Below, one piece after another: positions 31,780 to 42,000 of a stretch of 49,977 nt of DNA. Every line of letters starts with the position of its first letter. Within the stretch, counting starts at the first letter, position 1. Origin of the DNA: a virus; the IMG/VR virus record IMGVR_UViG_3300031722_000050, positions 1 through 49,977 of that record; one strand, 5' to 3'. The translations under genes were made by a program, and so were the position numbers. The notes under the pieces are model-generated. The model worked only from the letters and a program-made list of their open reading frames with translations, ran no database searches and had not been told where the DNA came from.

Positions 31780-33609
31780 ATGAATCAACCATTAACAAAT
31801 AGAAATCTTAAACAAAATCAACGATCTGGTCAACAACATGGAAAAATAAGGGTTTGGAACACTGAGCTTGTTAATGAATTACGTGCACAGATAGAGAATG
31901 GAAATCCCCCAATAGGAGGCTCCCCGTTTTATGAAGGTGATATCGACTTTAAGGGAGCTGATCTAGTATACGAGTACACAGACTATGAACTTTCAGAGCT
32001 TGTAAAATGTGCAAATGATATTGTCTATTTCGCAAATAATTATGCCGTATCAATGACTGATGAAGGCATACGAAGAATCACTTTACGACCGTATCAAGAA
32101 GATTTATTACGCCATTATCAACATAATAGATGGTCTGTTGTACTAGCTAGTAGACAAATTGGTAAAACTGTTATGACTGGTATATTTATAGCATGGTACG
32201 TTTTATTCAATATTGAAAAGAATGTCATGGTATTAGCGAATAAAGGTGCTACTGCTGCTGAAATCGTTGACAAGACAAAATCTGTCATAAAGGGATTACC
32301 GTTCTTCATGAAACCTGGCATAGCTCAGAATAACGTAATGACAATGAAATTTGACAATGGATGTAGAATCATGTGTCAGAGTACTACTAAAACTGCAGCT
32401 ATCGGTTTTACATTACACTTATTATTCATGGATGAGTTTGCCCATATCCATGGTAACTTTATTGAACCGTTCTATCGTTCTGTATATCCTACACTTTCAT
32501 CATCACAGATTTCACGTGTAATCATAACCTCGACCGCTAATGGTCAAAATAAGTTCTGGGAAATTTATTCAAATGCTCTGAAAGAACCCGGACAAGATGG
32601 CAAGAATGAGTATTCTGCATTCCGTGTAGATTGGTGGCAAGTACCAGGTAGAGATGAAAATTGGAAGAAACGAGAAATTGCCAATTTGGGTTCCGAAGAA
32701 CTATTCAATCAAGAGTACGGTAACCAATTTATTTCATCAGATTCATTGTTGTTAACGTCTGATTCATTACGTTATCTAAAAAAGATCGTAAAGAAATATG
32801 TATGGAAACAGATTGATGCATTCGAATTCAGCGATATAAAATATAAAGACTTAAAGTGGCATCCAGACTTTAATTTAGATGAGATAAAAGATACAGATAA
32901 ATTTACATTTACAGTCGATTTAGCCGATGGAGTAGGGCGAGATTTTTCAGTAATTAATATCTTTAAAATAGAAGAGATGAGTATAGCTTCTATGAGAAAA
33001 TTGAGAAAAGATAGAATTGAAGATGAACGAAGTTTCTTTAGACTAAGACAAGTCGGCATGTATAGATCGAATCTTACAGCTGTAGAAGATGTGGCACAGA
33101 TAGCCGAAATTTTATTTTTCGAAGTTTTCAAAACAGAGAACATAAAAGTTGCGCTAGAAATGAACTTCAAAGGCGATTATTTTGTAGAAAAACTGCGTAA
33201 AAATGAAAACTATTACGATGAGATATTCTTACATACTAGACATAATGAAAAGGCAAGATTTTTCTCGATGGGTATAAGATTGTACCAACATAATAAGATG
33301 ATGTTCTGTCGTGAATTGAGAAAGCTTGTACTAGAAAAACGAATAATAGTCACAGAAGAGACCACGTATAATGAACTAAGTGCATTCGGTATAAACAATA
33401 AAGGATCGTATTCATCACAGTCAGGATATGATGACGTAGCAGTAACTACAATGTATGGCGCAACATTTTGTTTATCTGAAGATTTTGGCTATGTTGTAGA
33501 AGATATGATAGATACTGCAACTGATCGTTTTAAGACTGCAGTAGTAGAATTAAGTCAGCTCAATGATGAAAAACGTGATGACATAAGTTACGTAAAAGAA
33601 TTTATGTGA
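31780..33609 (+). CDS. terL: Terminase large subunit, T4 gp17-like, 609 aa
   Basis: ATPase-nuclease motor that pumps DNA into the prohead and cuts the concatemer. ATPase: ASRQIGKT (S124-T130, K129), Walker B LLFMDEFAH (D218, E219), and TSTANG coupling motif (about 250). Nuclease: VDLADGVGRDFS (about 384), ALEMNFKGDYF (about 463) and YDDVAV (about 550), supplying acidic metal ligands. Length equals T4 gp17 (610 aa). I chose ATG 31780 over an in-frame TTG at 31768. Confidence 0.92.
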   Translation: MNQPLTNRNLKQNQRSGQQHGKIRVWNTELVNELRAQIENGNPPIGGSPFYEGDIDFKGADLVYEYTDYELSELVKCANDIVYFANNYAVSMTDEGIRRITLRPYQEDLLRHYQHNRWSVVLASRQIGKTVMTGIFIAWYVLFNIEKNVMVLANKGATAAEIVDKTKSVIKGLPFFMKPGIAQNNVMTMKFDNGCRIMCQSTTKTAAIGFTLHLLFMDEFAHIHGNFIEPFYRSVYPTLSSSQISRVIITSTANGQNKFWEIYSNALKEPGQDGKNEYSAFRVDWWQVPGRDENWKKREIANLGSEELFNQEYGNQFISSDSLLLTSDSLRYLKKIVKKYVWKQIDAFEFSDIKYKDLKWHPDFNLDEIKDTDKFTFTVDLADGVGRDFSVINIFKIEEMSIASMRKLRKDRIEDERSFFRLRQVGMYRSNLTAVEDVAQIAEILFFEVFKTENIKVALEMNFKGDYFVEKLRKNENYYDEIFLHTRHNEKARFFSMGIRLYQHNKMMFCRELRKLVLEKRIIVTEETTYNELSAFGINNKGSYSSQSGYDDVAVTTMYGATFCLSEDFGYVVEDMIDTATDRFKTAVVELSQLNDEKRDDISYVKEFM

Positions 33610-33640
33610 TAACCGATAGAGAAATAAAAGACTGATCTAT

Positions 33641-33649
33641 AATATATAG
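33641..33649 (+). promoter_or_regulatory. Late-motif candidate AATATATAG before the sheath gene
   Basis: AATATATAG, followed by TAAAAA, 49 nt before the sheath start. Matches the site at 28323 over 13 nt. Confidence 0.5.
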
Positions 33650-33698
33650 TAAAAATTCGCAGAATTTCATATTCAATTAAAATAAATAAGACATAAAC

Positions 33699-36600
33699 AT
33701 GGCGAAAATAAGACTCGATCTTAGTCAGTTCAAAGCTTCTGGAGTTTACACTCTAGAATTCGATCAGACAGAGAGCATCGTTTTAAACACACAGACTACA
33801 AGACTCGTTGTAGGGTTCTCTAGAAAAGGTCCTATCAACGCACCGGTGTTCTGTCAAGACATAAAGACTGCTAAAAGGATTTTTGGTGAAATTGATAAGA
33901 CATTGGAAGCTAGAGGATCATTCTTTCACAGATCTCTATTTACTTGTCTAGAAACAGGTCCTTGTTTTGCAATTGCACTGATGCCATTAAATAATGACAT
34001 TGAAAGCGCTAACCCAGACTATGACTCATTCAAATCATTCTCTCTTAGTGCTACAGAAGCAAATGGGACAACAGTAAACAAACTATACAGCTCGTATTTT
34101 AACAAGGAAAGATTTTTCTTCCCTGATACAGCTTATCTGTTGGCAAACAAAGAACAATCAGCTAATGCTGGTAAATTATTATCTGTCGTTAATCTAGGAC
34201 AAATTCCTTTTTCTATCATTGTAAGAAAAACTGGTGATCTAACAGGATTTAATTTGACTGCTAGAGAATGGTTCGGTGCAGGAAATGTTCCAGATTATAT
34301 AAAAGAATTCGATTATATATCTGAATATTTTGTACAAGTCGATATTGTACAAGGAGACTGGACAAATAACGCACAGTTAAGTATCGATCCAGTATTTGCA
34401 CAATACTTTGATTCAAAAGGACTTAAAAAAGATAAAATTCAAGCTTTTTTAAATTCTCCTGATGTTGTAACTATCGGTAGCTTCCAAGGATCATTAATTC
34501 CTGATTTAGTAGATGACAATGGTGTAAACTATTCAATTGATACTATAATCAATGGTAATTTTGCAACGACTGGTTTGTTCGTTGCATTAGATAGAAATGC
34601 ACTAAATAACTACGATCCTACTGCGACAGAAGCAATGGGAAGACTAGATGTTATCGGTCATACAATGATAAATAATGCCGCTGTAGATACTGTAGATTTC
34701 TTATCGTATAACTTTGCTGCTAAAGAAACATTTGATTTCCAAGCAAAACCTGATTTCACTGTAATTAGTGGATCGTTCAATAGCGGTTCATTTACAAACT
34801 GGACATATGGTTACACTGGTCCATCAACTAATCAAGGAGCACACTTTGAAAGTTTCTATAGTACTACAAACACTGGTAAATTTAATAACTTACTAGTATT
34901 GGATAAATCGTTAATTTCTAATGCAGAAATTAGTTATTTCACATCTTTAAAAGCTGGAAGCTCTTTACTATTAGATCAAACTGGAACTAAAACAGCTACA
35001 GTTGATACAATAACTGAAACTGCAGATTTTATAAAGATTTCAATTTCACATCCTGATAAAGCATCTGAAGGTTCATTAACTGCACCAATATTTGCAAAAA
35101 ATAATGGTGAAATCCATATTGCAGGTACTGGCTCTAATATTGCAGCTGGAGATTTCGTATATGCTGAAAAGGCTGGTGTAAGATTTTATTTCCGTGCCAA
35201 CGATATCGGTCAAACAGGTTCTAACACGATACTAACTATTGATACAGTTAATTTCAATGGCGCTGCTAATCTTGCTGAAATAGATACGACTTATACTATA
35301 CATTATGGTTCTGCTCTAGATGTAATCGGTGCAACAGGTGGTTACAAATTAGTAGTAGCACCCGATAAAGTACAATATCTATCTGATGTAACGAATAGCT
35401 ACATTGCATATGAAGGATCTGATTTATACAAGAAGTTTAACACTGGAGTTCTTGCAAATGGTGATTTAGTTTATACAAATTCACAAAATCCTCATTATTT
35501 AACTGCTACGTATTCTAGAGATCCTCAAAATGTGAAATATATTGAGCTTTTCGCATGGACTACTGCAGATTATCTTGTACCATTTGATGGAGATTGGGAC
35601 ATTTCAGATATTCGCGAATCAAATGGTTCTACATTAGCTAATGCGCTAAAAATTTATTCTATCGTAGGAGATTACGAAACTAGCATTGAATTAAACGCTA
35701 CTTCTAACTCTACTAGAACAAAAGTTTATATTTCTACTGAAGATGGAACAAAAGCTGAGGTTGGTCAATATTTGGTAGCCGACCCTGAAAATTCAGGTGA
35801 TTCAAGTAAATTTGTATTAACTAGAATTATAGCAAAACGAAAAGTAACTAATGGCTATGAATTAACTACTAACCAAAGAATACATATACAAGACGGTTTC
35901 ATAACAAGATTCAAGAAGATTCAAGAAGCTGCAACAAATGTTCAGTTCACTTATCTTTCTGGTTTCAAATTGGGAACATACCATTTACCTGGTTCAAAAA
36001 CTCAACTTGCTAAAATTCTTGGTCTTTTAGATCCTGCTGTTTCTAATTTATCTGTTGCATTAGCAGATAGAAATATGATAACTTACAGATATATCGTAGA
36101 TACCTTCAACGGTGGTTTAGATGCACAATCTTATCCAAAAAATCTACTATCTAAGTTGGCTATGAACAGACAGAAATGTTTAGCTATTATCAATGCTCCT
36201 GCTATTCAAGAGTTTATTGATAGTACTGATCCTAGATTTACTGAAGTACCAACTTTAGTTGATCCAAAACCTGTATTAAGTACTTACTATATTTCACAAG
36301 GTGGAAATCTATCACTAGGACCATCTTACACTTATAGTTTACCTGACGAAGATAATGGTGCTAAATTTGCTGGATTCTTTGCTCCTTGGTTGGTTATCAA
36401 AGAAAATAACAAGAATATTTCTATTCCTCCCGCAGCTGATGTATCAAACAACTTTATTAGAAAGTTCTTGAACGGTCAACCTTATTCAATTGCAGCTGGT
36501 CCAAGAAGAGGTATTCTATCGAATCCTAGATTGGTATCACTTGAGTATGACTTTACTGATACAGATAGAGGTTATTTAGAGCCATTTGGATGGAATCCAA

Positions 36601-37007
36601 TCGTGTTTAGAAATAACACAGGTTTCCAAATCTACGGTAATCAAACTGCTTATCAAAAAACTAATACTGCATTCAATAGCTTACACGTTCGTGATTTACT
36701 TATCACAATAGAAGAATCTGTTGAAGATATCTTGGGTAATTATGTATTTGAATTTAACGATTCAACTACACGTCTAGAAATTAAAACTATCGTTGACAAA
36801 TTCTTAGCTAACGTTAAGACAGCTGGTGGTATATATGACTATGCTACAGTAATGAACGGTAGAAATAACACCGGTGAAGTAATCGATCAGAATTTTGCAA
36901 TAATTGATATCGGCGTTGAACCAGTCAAAGGTGCTCAGAAATTCATAAATAGAGTAACTGTATTAAAAACTGGCCAGATTTCATCTGGTGGATTTACAGT
37001 TGCATAA
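33699..37007 (+). CDS. Tail sheath protein, T4 gp18-like, 1102 aa
   Basis: Forms the contractile sheath that drives the tube into the cell. N-terminal strand-rich handshake region (TTRLVVGFSRKGPINAPVFC, split as about 33-52) and the C-terminal block (LVSLEYDFTDTDRGYLEPFG, then NAFNSLHVRDLLITIEES and GAQKFINRVTVLKTG) are typical of sheath proteins. At 1102 residues it is far longer than T4 gp18 (659); the excess lies in the middle (roughly 350-720), which is Thr/Ser/Asp-rich and beta-type, suggesting extra surface domains. Flanked by a late-type motif and a terminator, so transcribed strongly on its own. Confidence 0.88.
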   Translation: MAKIRLDLSQFKASGVYTLEFDQTESIVLNTQTTRLVVGFSRKGPINAPVFCQDIKTAKRIFGEIDKTLEARGSFFHRSLFTCLETGPCFAIALMPLNNDIESANPDYDSFKSFSLSATEANGTTVNKLYSSYFNKERFFFPDTAYLLANKEQSANAGKLLSVVNLGQIPFSIIVRKTGDLTGFNLTAREWFGAGNVPDYIKEFDYISEYFVQVDIVQGDWTNNAQLSIDPVFAQYFDSKGLKKDKIQAFLNSPDVVTIGSFQGSLIPDLVDDNGVNYSIDTIINGNFATTGLFVALDRNALNNYDPTATEAMGRLDVIGHTMINNAAVDTVDFLSYNFAAKETFDFQAKPDFTVISGSFNSGSFTNWTYGYTGPSTNQGAHFESFYSTTNTGKFNNLLVLDKSLISNAEISYFTSLKAGSSLLLDQTGTKTATVDTITETADFIKISISHPDKASEGSLTAPIFAKNNGEIHIAGTGSNIAAGDFVYAEKAGVRFYFRANDIGQTGSNTILTIDTVNFNGAANLAEIDTTYTIHYGSALDVIGATGGYKLVVAPDKVQYLSDVTNSYIAYEGSDLYKKFNTGVLANGDLVYTNSQNPHYLTATYSRDPQNVKYIELFAWTTADYLVPFDGDWDISDIRESNGSTLANALKIYSIVGDYETSIELNATSNSTRTKVYISTEDGTKAEVGQYLVADPENSGDSSKFVLTRIIAKRKVTNGYELTTNQRIHIQDGFITRFKKIQEAATNVQFTYLSGFKLGTYHLPGSKTQLAKILGLLDPAVSNLSVALADRNMITYRYIVDTFNGGLDAQSYPKNLLSKLAMNRQKCLAIINAPAIQEFIDSTDPRFTEVPTLVDPKPVLSTYYISQGGNLSLGPSYTYSLPDEDNGAKFAGFFAPWLVIKENNKNISIPPAADVSNNFIRKFLNGQPYSIAAGPRRGILSNPRLVSLEYDFTDTDRGYLEPFGWNPIVFRNNTGFQIYGNQTAYQKTNTAFNSLHVRDLLITIEESVEDILGNYVFEFNDSTTRLEIKTIVDKFLANVKTAGGIYDYATVMNGRNNTGEVIDQNFAIIDIGVEPVKGAQKFINRVTVLKTGQISSGGFTVA

Positions 37008-37012
37008 AAATA

Positions 37013-37042
37013 AAAGGAGCTTGGATTTTTTCAAGCTCCTTT
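37013..37042 (+). terminator. Hairpin terminator after the sheath gene
   Basis: AAAGGAGCTTG (37013-37023) pairs with 37032-37042; 11-bp stem and 8-nt T-rich loop. Unlike the other terminators it lacks the GTGT tail and may allow read-through into the tube gene, which has no clear promoter. Confidence 0.75.
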
Positions 37043-37076
37043 AAAACTAACTAGAAAAAAAGAAAATAAAAGCAAC

Positions 37077-37643
37077 ATGGCTAAACTTCCGCACTATAGA
37101 AATTCAAGAGCCTCAATGGAGAATTGGGAACCCGTTTATAATAACTTATTTGAGGTTACTATAAATCCTCCTGCTGGTCTAGGTAACTGGTCAACATCTT
37201 TATTGATGGAACAGGTTATCAAGGTTAGTGGTTTGGATGTCGATAAGACACCTGCAGCAGGTGTTCAACAGACATATAAAGGATGGACTCGCTCTTATGC
37301 AAATTCAAAACTTGATCAAACTTTTGTAGACATCGCAATAGATTTTGAGGTAAACTTAGATGACACTAATTCTATGTATATGTACAAAGGTCTTAAAGCT
37401 TGGTGTAATCAAATCTTTGATACAAATACAGGTATGCAACACTTAAAAGCTGACTATGCTGGTGGTCCAATGACTATCGTAGTATACAACAGACCTGGTG
37501 ATGTATTCAGAACTTATTCTTTCCCAACTGTATGGCCTACTACTAATATCAACGCAATTGAATTAGATTATAATTCTACTGATAAATACACCATCACTGG
37601 TTTTACATTCAGAGCTGATTATTTTGACGATACAACTTTGTAA
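37077..37643 (+). CDS. Tail tube protein, T4 gp19-like, 188 aa
   Basis: Forms the inner tube. Pattern: NLFEVTINPP (about 23-32), VSGLDVDKTP, a long FVDIAIDFEV strand, GLKAWCNQIFD and a final TITGFTFRADYFD strand, as in gp19-type tube proteins. Size is near T4 gp19 (163 aa). Directly after the sheath gene, the order found in T4-like phages. Confidence 0.85.
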   Translation: MAKLPHYRNSRASMENWEPVYNNLFEVTINPPAGLGNWSTSLLMEQVIKVSGLDVDKTPAAGVQQTYKGWTRSYANSKLDQTFVDIAIDFEVNLDDTNSMYMYKGLKAWCNQIFDTNTGMQHLKADYAGGPMTIVVYNRPGDVFRTYSFPTVWPTTNINAIELDYNSTDKYTITGFTFRADYFDDTTL

Positions 37644-37664
37644 CAGAATCATTTTATATAAACG

Positions 37665-37692
37665 AAGAGGGAATTTACATTCCCTCTTTTTT
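37665..37692 (+). terminator. Hairpin terminator after the tube gene
   Basis: AAGAGGGAAT (37665-37674) pairs with ATTCCCTCTT (37679-37688), loop TTAC, then TTTT and GTGT. Confidence 0.85.
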
Positions 37693-37757
37693 GTGTCTGA
37701 ACTTTTACGGACGTATACTATAATTTTAAATAAATCAGACACGCATATGCGTACGAT

Positions 37758-37765
37758 TATAAATA
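37758..37765 (+). promoter_or_regulatory. Late-promoter-like TATAAATA, plus strand
   Basis: GATTATAAATACATAAAC contains the exact T4 late box TATAAATA, 18 nt before the ATG at 37784. Confidence 0.6.
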
Positions 37766-37783
37766 CATAAACATAGAAAAATA

Positions 37784-38713
37784 ATGAGCGAAACATTTGT
37801 TCCTAGTACAGAAGATGAAGCTAAAAAAATCTTCGAGTCACAGAATCAACCCAAGGAAAAGGTAAATGTATCTAAAACAGCTGAACCCACACATCTTGTA
37901 CATGATATCGGTTGGATTAGAGTAAAACCAGATACTTTACCTTCTCAAGGTCTTTATTACCCAGCTTCAACTGAAATTACTATCAGATCTGCTATGGCAG
38001 CTGAAATTAGACACTGGTCTACTATAGATGAGGAAGATATTTTTAACATGGATGATGCACTGAACAAGATTATTGAAAAGTGTTGTAAGATAAAATTCGG
38101 TAATTCGATAGCATCATATAAAGATATTAAAGAAATTGACAGATTTTTCTTAGTATTTGCCATCCGTGAATTGACATTCAAACAAGGTGAGAATCAGTTG
38201 AATATTTCTTTCAATTGTAGTAATTGTGGAACTGTAGATGAACGCAGTATCTCTAAAGAGATGCTATCGTACTATACTCCATCACCTGAATTGGCCACTA
38301 GATTTAATGAAGATGAAAGATGTTTCCATCTTAAACTTACTAATGGCGAAGAATTGAAATTATATCTACCTTCTCTAGGTGTCATGAATTATATCAAAGG
38401 ATACGTGAAAGATAAAATTCAGAATAAAGTAGAATATGATAAAGCATTTTTGAAATGGGCACCATTTTTATTTTCTGACTGGAGAGGATTAAATGATGCA
38501 TATTACACAAAAGCTTTACAAGATTCATATAGTTGGGGAACTGATAAGATTTCTGTAGCAGACTGGTTTGTTAAACATATGCAGGAAACTATCAAACCTG
38601 AAATCTTAAACAACTGTTCTGTATGCGGGGAGGCAACAGCTTTACCAATTAACTTTCGAGGAGGAATCAAAAGTCTTTTCCTTGTTTCAGATATCTCTTC
38701 AAAATTACTTTAA
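37784..38713 (+). CDS. Baseplate hub protein, T4 gp26-like, with two zinc knuckles, 309 aa
   Basis: The N-terminal third (LPSQGLYYP, then EIRHWSTIDEEDIF) and the CCKIKFGN / FAIRELTF segments follow the layout of T4-type baseplate hub proteins (gp26 family). Two CxxC pairs, CSNCG (about 146) and CSVCG (about 279), likely bind one or two zincs, which is a feature of family members outside T4 as far as I recall. Longer than T4 gp26 (208 aa). Its end overlaps the next gene by 32 nt. Confidence 0.6.
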   Translation: MSETFVPSTEDEAKKIFESQNQPKEKVNVSKTAEPTHLVHDIGWIRVKPDTLPSQGLYYPASTEITIRSAMAAEIRHWSTIDEEDIFNMDDALNKIIEKCCKIKFGNSIASYKDIKEIDRFFLVFAIRELTFKQGENQLNISFNCSNCGTVDERSISKEMLSYYTPSPELATRFNEDERCFHLKLTNGEELKLYLPSLGVMNYIKGYVKDKIQNKVEYDKAFLKWAPFLFSDWRGLNDAYYTKALQDSYSWGTDKISVADWFVKHMQETIKPEILNNCSVCGEATALPINFRGGIKSLFLVSDISSKLL

Positions 38714-38960
38714 GCTTAAAGCATCACTTCTTAAATATGTCAGATGCCAACCTTCAGAGGTTGAACAGATGCCATTTTATGAATTGGAGATTATGCTGGA
38801 TGAATTGAAAATTCTCAGCGAAGAAGAAGAAAATGAAAGGAAGAAACAAGAAAAGGGGCAACATTCACAAGTACCGAATCTGAATATTAATTCACAGATG
38901 AGTAGTATGCAAAGAGGTATAGCAAGTTCATTGCCATCATTACCGAACTTTAAATTGTAA
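38682..38960 (+). CDS. Possible tail assembly chaperone, 92 aa
   Basis: Starts at a TTG inside the hub gene, no ATG being available before residue 30. The segment MPFYELEIMLDELKILSEEEE with a Lys/Gln-rich tail resembles small chaperones encoded just before tape-measure genes. The 32-nt out-of-frame overlap is compatible with coupled translation or frameshifting, as in many tail chaperone pairs. Function is inferred from position. Confidence 0.5.
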   Translation: MFQISLQNYFKLKASLLKYVRCQPSEVEQMPFYELEIMLDELKILSEEEENERKKQEKGQHSQVPNLNINSQMSSMQRGIASSLPSLPNFKL

Positions 38961-38961
38961 C

Positions 38962-38990
38962 AAAAAGGAAGAGTTTTGCTCTTCCTTTTT
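38962..38990 (+). terminator. Hairpin terminator
   Basis: AAAAAGGAAGAG (38962-38973) pairs with CTCTTCCTTTTT (38979-38990), 5-nt loop, then GTGTG. The late-type motif begins 8 nt later. Confidence 0.88.
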
Positions 38991-38998
38991 GTGTGTTA

Positions 38999-39007
38999 GA
39001 TATATAA
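38999..39007 (+). promoter_or_regulatory. Late-motif candidate GATATATAA
   Basis: GATATATAA directly after a terminator and 20 nt before the probable TTG start at 39028. Confidence 0.55.
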
Positions 39008-39027
39008 TACGAAATAAACCTGCAATT

Positions 39028-42000
39028 TTGGCTCTACAAGACAAACAACTCGACACACTCATTGGTATTTCCAGATCAATGGAAAAAAGCTTACATGCTA
39101 TTGAAGCAAAAGCTAATACATCTAATGCTGCGGCAGATCCAAGTGCCTCTATGAATTCTTCTGCTGTACTGGCTGGTATGGCAACAAGTATAAAACTAAT
39201 ATCTGATGCGTTATCTGCTAAGAATAAATCGATATCAACTAATGGATCAGTAATACTCGACTTTTTATCTGAATTAGTTTCTATTACGGGTAACATCGAT
39301 TCTACTAAGTTGGATTCTTTGAGTAATTCAGCCACATCTATATCTACATTTGTAAATACGTTTGCTAACTTATCGATAATGGGTATAGCAAAAATAGCGC
39401 TTGCTGGTAAAGTACTATTTGGTGGCAAAGACCCAGTAGTTAAGAGAATTATTGATGGAGCAGTGTCAGCTATGAATGGATTTTCAGATAGTGACATTAA
39501 AAAGATGGAACAAGCAGGTATCGGTATACACCTCTTAATCTCTGGGCTTGCGAATATAGGGAAAGCTATGGCTACATTGGCATTAGTATCTATTATCGCT
39601 CCTTTAGTTATGATAGGTGCTGGAGTTGCATGGTTAGTCATAAAGATGTTTGCGAGTCTAGGTACCCAATTATCAGAATTTAAAGATGGGTTTGCTGCAA
39701 TAGGCATAATCGGTAAAGGATTAGTTATGCTTACAGCAGGTCTTGCTACTATGGCATTATTAGTATCATTAGTTCCTGTTACTACACTTTTAGGAGTAAC
39801 GGCTATAACTATGCTTGTAGCAGGAGCATTTATCGTATTAGGTAAAGGAGCTGAATATATTGATAAGGGTGCAAAAGCTGTCCAAGGAATAGGTATAGCT
39901 TTAATTGCACTTTCTGCTGGTATAGCTACGATTTCATTAGTAATGATGTTAGTTCCAATGAAAGATTTATTGGGTGGAATGTTATTGCTTGCGGCATACG
40001 GATTAGCATTTTATTTAATTGGGAAACTTTCTAAAGATATCGCACAAGGTGCATTGACAATAATACTTGGATTATCTGTAGGACTATTTTTCTTTTCAGG
40101 TGCTATGCTTTTATTATCGTATACTTTTTCTAAGTTTTCTATGACAGATGCATTACTGTCTGTATTAGTCATTGGTGCATTCGCATTAATGTTTGAACTT
40201 ATCGGTAAACTTGGTAAAGATATAGTACAAGGTTCATTAGGTGTGGCATCTATTGGTGCAGGTCTAGCTATATTCTCAGTAGGAATTTTAATATTTGCAT
40301 TAGCTCTAAAAGGCGTTCTAGCTTTATTCAAAAATGATTATAAAGAAGCTGCTATAGGAACTGTTGCAATATTAGGAGGTATGGCTATAATGTTCGGCAT
40401 AATAGGAGCTGAATTACCTTCTATAGTCGCTGGAGCAATAGGAATCGGTCTAATAGGTGCATCTTTATTACTATTTTCAGCTGGAATAATGGTATATGCA
40501 CTAGCTCTAAAAGGAGTGATGGCTTTATTCAAAAATGATTACAAAGAAGCTGCTATCGGTGCAGTTGCAATAATCGGTGGTATGAGTGTATTATTTGCTG
40601 GAATTGGTCTGTTAGCAGCACCAATAGGTATAGGCGCCATAGCATTAGGTATAGTAGGAGCTTCATTAGGACTATTCTCAGTAGGTTTAATTCTATTTGC
40701 TCTGTCTACGAAAGCGATAATGAAGATGGGACTATATGATGAGAAAGAGAAAACCATGAAAGGCATGGGAATCATGTTCGCATTAGGTAAAGAAATTGCT
40801 AAAATGTCAATATTATCTGTTCCTATACTCATCGGTTCAGTAACTGCATTACTTTTAGGAACTTCACTCATCGCTATAAGTGCCGGATTAATATCTGCTG
40901 CTAATGCAATCAGTAAAATTCCTGATCCTAAGGACTTTACTGATAAATTATTTGGAGAAGAAGGCATAATACCAGCATTAACAAATGGTTTCAAGAAATT
41001 ATACACTGATAATAGTGGAAGTGCTGGAGTTTTAGGACTTGGTATGCTTCGAGCAATTACCGGAACTGATCCTGTTCAATTAGGTATCAAGATGGTAAGT
41101 GGAATGGGTGAAATACTTAAAGAATTAGCAGGAGGAATTGCTGCATTCTCTGATCCTGACCATTTCCCAGTACAGACGGCTAACGGTAAAGGTGGTCTAT
41201 CTTGGCAATCAGTTAAATTATCTACTATTGTAGCTGGCATTCAAAAATCATTATTAGGTGACGGTTTAGATTCTAATAACCCGGGAATTTTATATGCATT
41301 GGCTAACATTTTCGGTTCAATTGGTGCAAAATATCCCGGAGGATTCTTTGGGATGGGTAAAAGTGATGTCAAAAAAGGTATAGATGCAGTTTCTGGAATG
41401 GGTTCAGTAATATCTGACTTAGCAGGTGGTATTACTTCTTTCGCCAACATGAATCATTTTCCAATCGAATATGGTCCAGACGGAAGACCTACAAAATACG
41501 GGGCTATAAATATCCCTGGTATTATAAGAAGCATAAGCTCTGTATTGAATGTTTTACCTAGCGTATTCACAAAACTTGATCTAAGTGCATTTGAAGATGC
41601 TGAAGATAAAGCTAAAGCTGCATATGAATTGACTAAAACATTCAGAGGAATTGCAGAAAATCTAGGCAGTATCAGTAACATCTACAGTAAGATGAAACCT
41701 ATAAAAGTAAAGAATCTTGAAACTGATGCTATATCAGCTATCTCCAGTTCTATTACTGATATGGCAAATAATATACAGTCTAGTTCATTAACTGATGATT
41801 CATTAACGAGATTTGAACGATTAGGTAATGTACTAAAAAGTGTATCTGTCGGAGGTTCTGGTTTTGCAGTATTCGTTGACGCATTCATAAAATTACAGGA
41901 TCCGTTAGTAAGATTTGCAAGCACTTTAGCTGTAATGGGTACTAATTTCGATAAGCTCAGTAGAAATATATGGCAATACCGATCATTCATTAGTTTTACA

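Noticed and set aside
38940-39707. 255-codon open frame on the minus strand opposite the tape-measure-like gene
   Set aside because: Low-complexity Ile/Pro/Ser shadow of the Ala/Gly-rich coding strand; the plus frame has clear context.
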